Source of the DNA: Alphaproteobacteria bacterium
GTDB lineage: Bacteria; Pseudomonadota; Alphaproteobacteria; Sphingomonadales; SMXR01
DNA: 24,338 nt
NCBI GenBank assembly: GCA_004356215.1
Contig: SMXR01000066.1
Span: 1-24,338, forward strand
Reading direction: 5' to 3'
Below are positions 8,035 to 15,088 of this stretch, in pieces. Position numbers and translations under genes: made by a program. The stretch's first letter is position 1. Each line of letters starts with the position of its first letter. The notes under the pieces were generated by a model. That model saw nothing but the letters and a program-made list of their open reading frames with translations. It did no database searches and was not told the origin of the DNA.

Positions 8035-8873
8035 TTCAACCGTCTCATAATCGCGTCCGGGCGTACATTCAACCTGTTCATCAAGGCTTCAAAATCCTTA
8101 TCGCCAATTTGCATATGACCATGAAGGCCCTCTGTGACCAAAATTGTTTTTATGCCAACTTTTGAAGCCCCCGCGATATCGGTTTCCAGATTGTCACCAA
8201 TTGCCAAAAGGTCTGCTGGTTTGATGATCCTCCCGGTTTTCTTTTTGATAGCATCAAAACAGCTATCGTAGGCTATCTTTTTTGGCTTTCCAAGCCAGAC
8301 CACCCTGCCACCAAGGCGTTGATAAAATTCCGCCAGCGCACCGGCACAAAGAAACCGTTTGCCGCCAATATCCACTTCGCGGTCAGGATTGGCACAAATT
8401 AAGGGCATATCCCGCCCCATCGCTTCCCTTAAAAGGGTTTCATAAAGGGCTGTATCAAGCGGGCGATCTTCAAAAAACCCGGTGCACAAAATGTAATCAG
8501 CGGCGCCTAAGGCTTGCTCTTCAGGATTGGCAAGGCCGTCAAAGGTCGCCCGGTCACGCGTTGGCCCAAGGTGGAAAAAGCTCTTTCCTCTCGCCTCTTT
8601 CGTTAAAAAATTCCGCGCCAAATCTCCTGAGGTTACAATTACATCATAGGCGTCAACGGGAACTCCAAGGCTAGTAATTTGACGGGTAACCGCCCCTGAG
8701 GGTCGCGGGGAATTGGAAAGCAACAAGATAAATTTACCCTCTTTTTTAAGCCCAATGAGGGCTTGGATGGCTTCCGGGAAGGCTTGTTTACCATCATGAA
8801 TAACGCCCCATAAATCACACAAAACCCCCTTGAAACCTAAGGCAAATTTTTTCAGTGATTTAATTTCTTCCAT
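8025..8873 (-). CDS. HAD-superfamily class IIA (NagD-like) phosphatase, TIGR01459 type
   Basis: This is a predicted small-molecule phosphatase. Starting at the ATG at 8873 (282 residues), the HAD motifs are complete. Motif I is DLWGVIHDG with the nucleophile Asp20. Motif II is LLLSNSPRPS around 50-59. Lys197 (GKPKK) is motif III, and GDNLETDIAGA (226-236) is motif IV. The large cap between motifs II and III defines class IIA. The frame is open to a TTG at 8930, but that extension lacks family resemblance. The ATG has AGGAA 11 bases upstream. The substrate is unknown. The overlap with ribF invites a link to flavin phosphates, which is inference only. Confidence 0.85.
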   Translation of the reverse strand: MEEIKSLKKFALGFKGVLCDLWGVIHDGKQAFPEAIQALIGLKKEGKFILLLSNSPRPSGAVTRQITSLGVPVDAYDVIVTSGDLARNFLTKEARGKSFFHLGPTRDRATFDGLANPEEQALGAADYILCTGFFEDRPLDTALYETLLREAMGRDMPLICANPDREVDIGGKRFLCAGALAEFYQRLGGRVVWLGKPKKIAYDSCFDAIKKKTGRIIKPADLLAIGDNLETDIAGASKVGIKTILVTEGLHGHMQIGDKDFEALMNRLNVRPDAIMRRLKWK

Positions 8874-8968
8874 GCGTGGCGTATTTCCTTTGTAAGAACA
8901 AAGAGGTACGCCATTGAACAAAAATTTCAAGAAAAGGTTTTGATAAAAAGAAAGTTTTTAAAAAGACC

Positions 8969-8997
8969 TTGATGTAAATTTTTGCTGGTCGTTTAAT
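8969..8997 (+). promoter_or_regulatory. Candidate sigma-70 promoter for the AsmA-like/SCP-2 genes
   Basis: TTGATG (8969-8974) and TTTAAT (8992-8997) are separated by 17 bases. They match the consensus at 4/6 and 5/6 positions and lie about 60 bases before the ATG at 9059. The surrounding 185-base divergent spacer is AT-rich. No equally good promoter was found for the leftward HAD gene. Confidence 0.4.
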
Positions 8998-9058
8998 AAT
9001 GGAGCCTAAGCTGGGTTGGAAAATATCCTGGGATTTGAGGACTAAAAGGAGAGGTTAA

Positions 9059-9799
9059 ATGTCGGGAACATTTAAGAAGGGTTTGATTGCCCTGGTGGTT
9101 TTGGTGGCTGGTGTTTTTTTGCTGGTGATGTTTTACGGAAGTTCAATTATCAGTTCTTCGGTTGAAAAATATGGGCCAGATTATACCAAAACGTCAGTCA
9201 CACTTGACGATGTCAGCTTTTCACCGGTTGGGGGCAAAGTCGGTCTTTCCGGTTTGACAGTGGGCAGTCCCGCAGGTTTTGACGCTGAAAAAATATTCAG
9301 CTTATCAGATGTTATGGTTACGCTGGATTCGGGATCCTTGTTTTCGGATGTGGTCCAGATTCAGGAAGTGCGGATTACTGATCCTGAACTGGTGGTTGAA
9401 TATAAAGATGGAAAACTGAATTTTAACGCCCTAATGGAAAATCTTGAAGAATACGTCCCGGATGATCCAGAATCCTCCGAAACCAACGTTGCCATAGAAA
9501 ATTTTTATATCACCGGCGGCAAAGTAACAGTCATAGGCCTGCCCCTGAGTGAAGATGGAAGCTCGATTGTGCTTCCGGATTTACATATTGAAGGTATCGG
9601 ATGGGTAGATGGGCAACCACAAGGGACCACTTTTGCCAAAGCCACCGGGGTAGTAATGTCAGCAGTGACCTCAAACGTTACCAAAGTTATTGCCCAAAAT
9701 AACATTTTAGACTTGCTGGGTGGAAAAAAGTCCATAAAAGACAAAATCAAGGGTTTTTTTGGTGGCGGTGATAATGATGCCGAGGAGGGTGAAAATTAA
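9059..9799 (+). CDS. Small AsmA-like membrane-anchored protein
   Basis: This 246-residue protein has one N-terminal membrane segment (about 7-27) and a periplasmic domain. The pattern is SVTLDDVSFSPVGGKVGLSGL, then VGSPAGFDAEKIFSLSDV, a run of strands, IQEVRITDPELVVEY and KLNFNALMENLEE. This succession resembles the N-terminal module of AsmA-family proteins, which are linked to lipid transport and outer-membrane homeostasis. It is far shorter than full AsmA (about 600 residues). It ends in a glycine-rich, acidic tail (FFGGGDNDAEEGEN). A strong AAGGAGAGG precedes the ATG. The SCP-2 gene starts 18 bases later, so the two are likely co-expressed. The family match is moderate and the function is unproven. 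Confidence 0.65.
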   Translation: MSGTFKKGLIALVVLVAGVFLLVMFYGSSIISSSVEKYGPDYTKTSVTLDDVSFSPVGGKVGLSGLTVGSPAGFDAEKIFSLSDVMVTLDSGSLFSDVVQIQEVRITDPELVVEYKDGKLNFNALMENLEEYVPDDPESSETNVAIENFYITGGKVTVIGLPLSEDGSSIVLPDLHIEGIGWVDGQPQGTTFAKATGVVMSAVTSNVTKVIAQNNILDLLGGKKSIKDKIKGFFGGGDNDAEEGEN

Positions 9800-9803
9800 A
9801 CAT

Positions 9804-9810
9804 AGGAAGG
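9804..9810 (+). promoter_or_regulatory. Ribosome-binding site for the SCP-2 gene
   Basis: AGGAAGG lies 7 bases before the GTG at 9818. The neighbouring ATG at 9816 runs straight into a TGA, so this site decides in favour of the GTG start. Confidence 0.65.
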
Positions 9811-9817
9811 AAATTAT

Positions 9818-10120
9818 GTGACACTTGAAGAAACAACGGCACAAGTTCAGGCTCTTTTTGCCAAGGCGGAAGGCTTTTCAGATACCCTAACCTTTGATTT
9901 TGGTAGCGATGGTATAATTTCGGTAGACGGGACACAATCGCCCCCGGCTGTTTCAAATCAGGATATTGGTAGCGATTGTACAATTTCTATTTCATTGGAT
10001 GATTTCTTCAATATTTTAGACGGCTCACTTGATCCGCAAATGGCCTTTATGTCGGGGAAACTTTCGGTTGACGGTAATATGGGCATTGCCATGAACCTTT
10101 CTAGTGTTTTAAAGAATTAA
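9818..10120 (+). CDS. SCP-2 sterol-transfer-domain protein
   Basis: The 100-residue protein is a single SCP-2 domain with no signal peptide, so it is probably cytoplasmic. The family features are DFGSDGIISVDG near 27-38, DCTISISLDDFFNILDG in the middle, and the signature MAFMSGKLSVDGNMGIAMNL at 74-93. SCP-2 domains form a hydrophobic tunnel that binds sterols, fatty acids or acyl-CoA. The bacterial ligand here is unknown. It starts with GTG, 18 bases after the AsmA-like gene and 33 bases before the DUF1499 gene, which suggests a lipid-related set. A link to ubiquinone synthesis (UbiJ-type SCP-2) is possible but not indicated by neighbours. Confidence 0.85.
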   Translation: MTLEETTAQVQALFAKAEGFSDTLTFDFGSDGIISVDGTQSPPAVSNQDIGSDCTISISLDDFFNILDGSLDPQMAFMSGKLSVDGNMGIAMNLSSVLKN

Positions 10121-10153
10121 ACCCTTACAAAAAATTATTTAAAGGCAGCCCCC

Positions 10154-10696
10154 ATGTCCACATCACCCTCCTCAAAAAAATCTTATATTGATGCTGTAAT
10201 TTATGGTGTCATCGTTTTGAGTGTTTTGGCGGTTGGTGGGGGTTTTTTGCTGATCTTTTTTTCTGATCAATTGCATTTAGAAAAAGTTTTTGGGTCGGGT
10301 GAACTTGAGACGGTAAACTTTGAAACACTGGCGATTGAACCTGGGGAAAACCATTTTCTCTCTTGTCCAGAGGATTACTGCCTTTCTGCCACCCCCGATG
10401 AAATGACCCAAGTTTACCCGGTTACAGTCGTTGCCCTCAGGAACAGGCTGTTAGAATTCATTGATGGCCAACTCAGAGTTGACCTAAAGACTATGGATAT
10501 TCCCAATTTACAGTTTGAATTTTTGGCATATCAGGGAACAAAACCATTTCCTGACGTCGTGACCGTGCAACTTTATGATCTGGGGGGCAATCGGTCCAGT
10601 CTTGCGATTTATAGTCGGACATTAAAAGGGGATGATGATGTGGGCGCTAACAGGGCCCGGGTGATGCGCTGGTTAAGGGCGCTTGAAATGAGATAA
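10154..10696 (+). CDS. DUF1499-family membrane-anchored protein
   Basis: This 180-residue protein has one membrane segment at about 15-37, then a soluble domain. CPEDYCLSATPDE at 71-83 and the C-terminal YSRTLKGDDDVGANRARVMRWL match the DUF1499 pattern (a conserved Cys region, then an S-R-x-G-x-x-D-x-G-x-N-R block). No molecular role is established for DUF1499. It follows the SCP-2 gene by 33 bases in the same direction. The ATG has AAAGG upstream at 10141, a little distant. The N-terminal anchor is probably lineage-specific. Confidence 0.7.
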   Translation: MSTSPSSKKSYIDAVIYGVIVLSVLAVGGGFLLIFFSDQLHLEKVFGSGELETVNFETLAIEPGENHFLSCPEDYCLSATPDEMTQVYPVTVVALRNRLLEFIDGQLRVDLKTMDIPNLQFEFLAYQGTKPFPDVVTVQLYDLGGNRSSLAIYSRTLKGDDDVGANRARVMRWLRALEMR

Positions 10697-10983
10697 AAAA
10701 CCCGCAATTTTTCAAGTGCGGAGTCTTTAATTCCTGGAGGTATCTTGTAGGTATTCTTGAATTTAACATTAAGTTTTTCTAGGACTAGCTTTTTACTTCT
10801 TTCTTTGGGTTTTCCCAATCATTAATTAGGTCTTCAAGAAGTCTCCTTTTTATTGCTGTAATTATTTTTTAAATTTGTAACAATTGCCGATGTGCCTTAA
10901 CCGGACTGGCCATGACCAGCGAAATGGTTTAAAGAGATTTCACAGAATTATTATGAACAATTTAATGAAATGAGGATTTCACT
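10697..10983. other. Non-coding spacer with a weak hairpin
   Basis: This AT-rich spacer has no gene I can support. CCGCA (10702-10706) and TGCGG (10717-10721) could form a small hairpin just after the DUF1499 stop, but no proper T-run follows. CTGG-CCATGA-CCAG near 10905 is another short inverted repeat. No confident promoter was found for the next gene. Confidence 0.4.
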
Positions 10984-11340
10984 ATGAAGGTCTTAGCGAC
11001 CCTGTTTTTTGCCGTATTTGCCTTGGCTTTTTTGGCCGGCCAATCTCCGGCAAATGCCAAGGATTGCGGAGTGCCACCGGCCAATTCCCCCTTTATTCCT
11101 GATGGCCTGACCGCTACCAACGACGATATTGGTGTCGCAATCCGGGCGGTCCAGGATTACGGCCTAAAGGTGCAGACCTATATCAACTGCCTGCAGATCA
11201 ACAAGGATGCATTTTTTCTGAATATGAATGAGGAACAGCGTGAACGCTGGTCTGAGGACTTTAATGCCCTTGCCGACAAATTGACAGATGTTGAAACTTC
11301 CCTCAACGACCAGATCCGTATCTATAACAACCGGTCCTAA
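10984..11340 (+). CDS. Small secreted hypothetical protein with two cysteines
   Basis: This is a 118-residue protein with a clear signal peptide: a hydrophobic core at 4-20 and cleavage likely after ANA at 25. The mature part is about 93 residues with two cysteines, Cys28 and Cys69, which could form a disulfide. The pattern CGVPPANSPFIPDGLTAT, then a helix ending YINCLQ, then a charged helix, resembles an uncharacterised alphaproteobacterial family that I can describe but not name. GAGGA precedes the ATG. It is probably monocistronic, as a terminator lies about 70 bases past its stop. No function can be assigned. Confidence 0.7.
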   Translation: MKVLATLFFAVFALAFLAGQSPANAKDCGVPPANSPFIPDGLTATNDDIGVAIRAVQDYGLKVQTYINCLQINKDAFFLNMNEEQRERWSEDFNALADKLTDVETSLNDQIRIYNNRS

Positions 11341-11408
11341 AGCACCCGGATTCGGGGTTGGTGATTTCTCCCGAGCGCCAGATCCGTTATCGCCCCGCCA
11401 GGGCATCG

Positions 11409-11427
11409 AGCCAGTCTGGGCTTTTTT
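11409..11427 (+). terminator. Probable Rho-independent terminator
   Basis: AGCC (11409-11412) pairs with GGCT (11419-11422), with a possible extra A-T pair and a bulge inside, and a run of six T follows. The stem is short. It lies between the small secreted gene and the XRE regulator, where a transcript end is expected. Confidence 0.5.
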
Positions 11428-11468
11428 CCTTTTTGTGATAGGGTTCAAAGAAAAAAGAGGAGAAAACC

Positions 11469-12038
11469 ATGGTTCAATCCCGTATACGTGAAATCAGAAA
11501 AGAAAAAAACCTGACCCTTCAGGACGTTGCTGACCGTGCCGGAACCACGGCCCAGACCATCGGGCGCCTGGAAACCGGGATGCGCACACTTTCCTTAAAA
11601 TGGGTCAACCGTATAGCGGATGCCCTTGAGGTAGAGTCTGCCACGCTGTTGTCCCTGCCAGAACAAGGAGATATTGAAATTTCCAGTGAAATCGGTGGAA
11701 AAGGCGGGGTTGCCAAAAAAAGTTATGGGACGGTTTCGTTGCGCCTCCTCGGCAAGCAGCCGATCGCCCTGAAAATAAAGGCCAACATGGGTGAATACCG
11801 CGCAGGTGATTCTATTATTTGTGAGAAGCATGGCGCAAATAAACCGAAAAACGCGATCGGTAAAGACTGCCTAATTGAGTTGAGAAATGGCGACCGCACC
11901 TTTGCCAAGCTGGCCAACGGCAGCAAACCTGGCACCTATACATTAATTCCAATAGGCAATTCAGGGGTTTTGCTTGAAAATTGTCAAATTGCTTTTGCCG
12001 CCCCGGTTGTAACCCTGGTGCGAAACTTCGATTTTTAA
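11469..12038 (+). CDS. XRE-family regulator with a degenerate S24/LexA-like C-terminal domain
   Basis: This is a 189-residue predicted DNA-binding protein. Residues 4-62 form an HTH_XRE domain (REIRKEKNLTLQDVADRAGT, recognition helix near TTAQTIGRLETG). Residues from about 85 look like the beta fold of CI/LexA-type S24 proteins: YRAGDSIICEK (110-120), GKDCLIELRNGDRTFAKL (131-148) and GTYTLIP. Lys147 could match the catalytic Lys, but no convincing GDSM-type nucleophile is visible, so self-cleavage is doubtful. It may instead sense a ligand or act as an oligomerisation domain. AGAGGAG precedes the ATG. pabBC begins 21 bases after its stop, so the regulator may be co-transcribed with it. The targets are unknown. 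Confidence 0.8.
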   Translation: MVQSRIREIRKEKNLTLQDVADRAGTTAQTIGRLETGMRTLSLKWVNRIADALEVESATLLSLPEQGDIEISSEIGGKGGVAKKSYGTVSLRLLGKQPIALKIKANMGEYRAGDSIICEKHGANKPKNAIGKDCLIELRNGDRTFAKLANGSKPGTYTLIPIGNSGVLLENCQIAFAAPVVTLVRNFDF

Positions 12039-12059
12039 CGTCTGCTATAGCCATTAATT

Positions 12060-13880
12060 ATGCCTGATTTTCCCATTCCCCCTTTTGTTTTGCTTGATGA
12101 CAGCAGATCCAGAGACAGAGTCGATGCCGGCCTTTTATTTCAAAACCCAGTGGAGATTCTTGAATGTATTAACCTTGACCAAGTGCCTGATGTTCTTGCA
12201 AAATTAGGGGACGCGCAAAAGAAGGGATTTTACCTGGCTGGGTGGATTTCCTATGAATGCGGGCTGGGGCTACACCCGACCTTGAATAAACCTGATATCC
12301 CAACCAGCATAGAGCCTTTAATATGGATGGGGGTTTTTAATACACCGAAACGCCTAAGCTCAGAAAATCTCGAAACCTTGTTTCACCCCTTCGGGAAATT
12401 AGAAAACACATCTGGGTTCTCTGCCTCCCCCGACGCTAATGAAACCGATGCTGAATTTGCCACTGCCTTCACAAAAATTATGGATTATATTTCAGCCGGG
12501 GACATCTATCAGGTGAACCATACCTTTCGTCTGAACCTTGAAGCCCATGGCCTAATCGCCGCCCTTTATTCACGCTTAAGAAAAGCCCAACCTGTTGCCT
12601 TCGGCAGTTTAATTGATACTGGGACATGGAATGTTCTTTCAGCCTCTCCCGAGCTTTTCATCTGCCGGAAGGGAGACAAGTTAATGTCCCGGCCAATGAA
12701 AGGAACTGCCAGGTCGGGAAAAACCTGGCAGGAAATTCAGAAAAATATGGCGGCTCTTAAGTGCGACGAAAAAAACCGTGCGGAAAATCTCATGATTACG
12801 GATTTAATTCGTAACGATTTTAGCCGGGTTTGTGAGCCGGGGAGCGTTGTCGTGAGTAAATTGTTTGAAGTGGAACGTTTTTCGCAAATTTTACAAATGT
12901 CATCAGAGGTTGTTGGAACACTTAAACCAAAAATTGCCTTTTCAGATATTTTTGAAAACCTTTTCCCTTGTGGGTCTATTACCGGGGCTCCAAAAATTCG
13001 TGCCATGGAAATTATTCAGGAAACCGAAAAAGAACCTCGAGGGCTTTATACCGGCGCACTAGGGTATATCGCGCCTAGTGGAGATTTCACCTTGAGTGTT
13101 CCCATCAGAACCGTTCTTTTGGACAAATTAGGTAAAGGGCACATGGCAGTGGGCAGCGGCATAGTCGCCAACAGCACCCTAAAAGATGAATATGATGAAT
13201 GTTTGCTTAAAAGCCACTTTATATATAACGCCCCACAAAATTTTGCTTTGATCGAGACTATGCTGTGGACCCCAAATCGGGGGTTTTCTGACCTAAAAAA
13301 GCATTTGGATCGTCTTTTTAATTCTGCGCGCTACTTTGAGTTTCCGTGTCCCATCGAAACAATTAAAAAAGAGCTGATAAAATTAGAGAGTTCTTTTGAC
13401 CACTCAACCCCACAAAGGGTCCGGCTTACTTTGAGTAAGGAAGGGAAAACATGTTTGCAACACTGGTCTTTTACACCTTCGAACAACAATAACCCGGTGA
13501 TGGTAACTCTTGCCAGCGAAAGGGTCGACAGAAATGATCTGTTTCTATTTCATAAAACGACCCACCGTCCTCTTTACGACCAAGCTTTTAAAACAGCTAA
13601 AGGAAACGACTCCAATGAAATTTACGATATGATTTTTCAAAACAAACAAGGAGAAATTACCGAAGGCACATTTAACTCTGTTTTTGTTGAAAAAGATCAG
13701 CGCCCTCTTTTGACTCCCCCCCTTAAGGCAGGACTTTTGCCAGGCATTTTAAGAGGAAAATTGCTTGATTCCGGTCGGGCGCGAGAAACTTCTTTAACAA
13801 TTAATGACCTCGTAAAAGCCAAAAATATTTACCTGGGAAACTCTGTCAGAGGGTTGGTCAAGACTAGACTTTTAATTTAA
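12060..13880 (+). CDS. pabBC: Fused aminodeoxychorismate synthase component I and ADC lyase (PabB-PabC)
   Basis: The 606-residue fusion converts chorismate to 4-amino-4-deoxychorismate (PabB half) and then to p-aminobenzoate plus pyruvate (PabC half), for folate synthesis. PabB spans about 1-385, with GDIYQVNHTFRL, RPMKGTARSG (Lys214), ENLMITDLIRNDFSRV and SITGAPKIRAMEII. Lys in PMKGT marks PabB, because anthranilate synthase TrpE has Ala there. PabC spans about 390-606 as a class IV aminotransferase, with the PLP Lys at 499 in FHKTTHRPLYD, EGTFN at 535-539 and AGLLPGILRGKLL. No glutaminase PabA is nearby. No clear ribosome-binding site precedes the ATG, so translation may depend on the upstream XRE gene 21 bases away. 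Confidence 0.93.
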   Translation: MPDFPIPPFVLLDDSRSRDRVDAGLLFQNPVEILECINLDQVPDVLAKLGDAQKKGFYLAGWISYECGLGLHPTLNKPDIPTSIEPLIWMGVFNTPKRLSSENLETLFHPFGKLENTSGFSASPDANETDAEFATAFTKIMDYISAGDIYQVNHTFRLNLEAHGLIAALYSRLRKAQPVAFGSLIDTGTWNVLSASPELFICRKGDKLMSRPMKGTARSGKTWQEIQKNMAALKCDEKNRAENLMITDLIRNDFSRVCEPGSVVVSKLFEVERFSQILQMSSEVVGTLKPKIAFSDIFENLFPCGSITGAPKIRAMEIIQETEKEPRGLYTGALGYIAPSGDFTLSVPIRTVLLDKLGKGHMAVGSGIVANSTLKDEYDECLLKSHFIYNAPQNFALIETMLWTPNRGFSDLKKHLDRLFNSARYFEFPCPIETIKKELIKLESSFDHSTPQRVRLTLSKEGKTCLQHWSFTPSNNNNPVMVTLASERVDRNDLFLFHKTTHRPLYDQAFKTAKGNDSNEIYDMIFQNKQGEITEGTFNSVFVEKDQRPLLTPPLKAGLLPGILRGKLLDSGRARETSLTINDLVKAKNIYLGNSVRGLVKTRLLI

Positions 13881-14202
13881 TTTTTTTAGGCCAACATACA
13901 AATTTTATACTAATCCATTGTTTTTAAAAAGTAATTTCCATCTTTTTAATTTCGCCCTCCTTAATTAAATAAATGAGCTTAGTTTTTCCTGTTAGATTGA
14001 GTTATTTTATTTCATCCTAGGTTCATAAAACAAATGTTAATTGTGAATAGCAATAAATGGGTTGAAATGCTTTAAAGTTTGTGGCCTTATGCCTCGGCAT
14101 TGGGAGCAAATGATACATCTCAGTAGGGAAATAGGGTGGGACGTTATTTTTATAATTTTATTTTAGTTGTTAAATTGACATAAAGCCATTTTTTTCCATT
14201 AC
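13881..14202. other. AT-rich spacer before the TonB operon
   Basis: These 322 bases hold no gene I can support. A T-run follows the pabBC stop (near 13883) but without a convincing stem. ATGC-CTCG-GCAT (14089-14100) is a small perfect inverted repeat of unknown meaning. A candidate promoter sits at the right end. I looked for Fur- or Irr-like palindromes, as might be expected before a TonB system, and recognised none. Confidence 0.5.
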
Positions 14203-14204
14203 AT
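14175..14204 (+). promoter_or_regulatory. Candidate sigma-70 promoter of the TonB operon
   Basis: A perfect TTGACA (14175-14180) is followed, 17-18 bases later, by ATTACA/TTACAT (14198-14204), a weak -10. Transcription would start near 14211, after the most upstream in-frame ATG at 14203. That argues for a downstream translation start of the first gene. Confidence 0.45.
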
Positions 14205-14277
14205 GAGAACGAGAACTACTCCCAGACTTGCTTCTTGGAGAGGAAACGGAGGGGAAATAAACATCCCAAAAATTTTT

Positions 14278-15084
14278 ATGGTTAAACAAAACATGGACGG
14301 ACAAATGCTTAGAAAATATTTCAAACGGTTGGCCTTGCCAGCAACAGTCTGCGCTGTAGCATTCATTGCCACACCAGCTTCGGCAGCTACGTTAGAGGAT
14401 ATCTTCGAGTTAAGTGCTGAAGGCACTCGGATAGCCCAAACATCACAAGCCCAAATAGATAACCTTTCTGATGAAACCCAATCTTTGTTGGGTGATTACA
14501 GAAGGATTTTAAGAACGATTGAGGATCTTCAGGCCTATAATATTCAAAAAGAACGCGAGATTGCGGATCAGAATCGCCAAATCCGAACCCTGACGTCTTC
14601 AATCGAAAGAGCAACCCTGATTGATCGGCAAATTCTTCCCTTAATTGGGCGCATGATTAATGTTCTGGAAGATTTTATGGCCAACGATATTCCGTTCCTG
14701 CTTGATAATCGCCGGGACAGAATTGCAAATCTTCGCGATGTTATGGACAATTCTGATGTGTCCGCTTCGGAAAAATTTCGTTTGGTCTTTCAAGCTTACC
14801 AAATCGAAAATGATTTTGGTCGGACCATTGAAACTTATAATGGCTCTATTCAGCTGGATGGCCAGGATTTCCAGGGAAACGTCCTTCGTATCGGGCGGGT
14901 TGGCCTTTATTTCCAAACTGCTGACCTTTCCACATCAGCCCATTGGAATTCAGGCTTAGGGAACACTGGTGAATGGGAAGTTCTTGATAGCTCTTTTGCA
15001 AGAGCTATTTCCCAAGGAATTAAAATGGCCGATGGCCAGGTAGCCAATGATTTGGTCAGATTACCAATCATTGCGGGGGAGTAA
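14278..15084 (+). CDS. DUF3450 periplasmic coiled-coil protein of the TonB2-type cluster
   Basis: This secreted protein belongs to DUF3450, which accompanies TtpC/ExbB/ExbD/TonB2 genes. The signal peptide is LRKYFKRLALPATVCAVAFI, ending at ATPASA. A long coiled coil follows (about DETQSLLGDYRRILRTIEDL onward). The family core is then seen: PLIGRMINVLEDFMANDIPF, SASEKFRLVFQAYQIENDFG and VLRIGRVGLYFQTAD. The start is uncertain. The frame is open from 14203, but the promoter there favours 14278, 14293 or 14305; 14305 gives the tidiest signal peptide. GGAGGGG at 14248-14254 is poorly placed for all of them. It is the first gene of the operon, 4 bases before ttpC. It is thought to help assemble or energise the periplasmic side of the complex. 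Confidence 0.83.
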   Translation: MVKQNMDGQMLRKYFKRLALPATVCAVAFIATPASAATLEDIFELSAEGTRIAQTSQAQIDNLSDETQSLLGDYRRILRTIEDLQAYNIQKEREIADQNRQIRTLTSSIERATLIDRQILPLIGRMINVLEDFMANDIPFLLDNRRDRIANLRDVMDNSDVSASEKFRLVFQAYQIENDFGRTIETYNGSIQLDGQDFQGNVLRIGRVGLYFQTADLSTSAHWNSGLGNTGEWEVLDSSFARAISQGIKMADGQVANDLVRLPIIAGE

Positions 15085-15088
15085 GAAA

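Noticed and set aside
13881..14202. Fur or Irr box controlling the TonB operon
   Set aside because: Short repeats such as GAGAACGAGAAC near 14205 do not form the expected palindrome, so I do not call a site.
14203..14277. Start of the DUF3450 gene at the first ATG, 14203
   Set aside because: It has no ribosome-binding site, lies within or before the likely transcription start, and would put about 34 non-signal residues ahead of the signal peptide.
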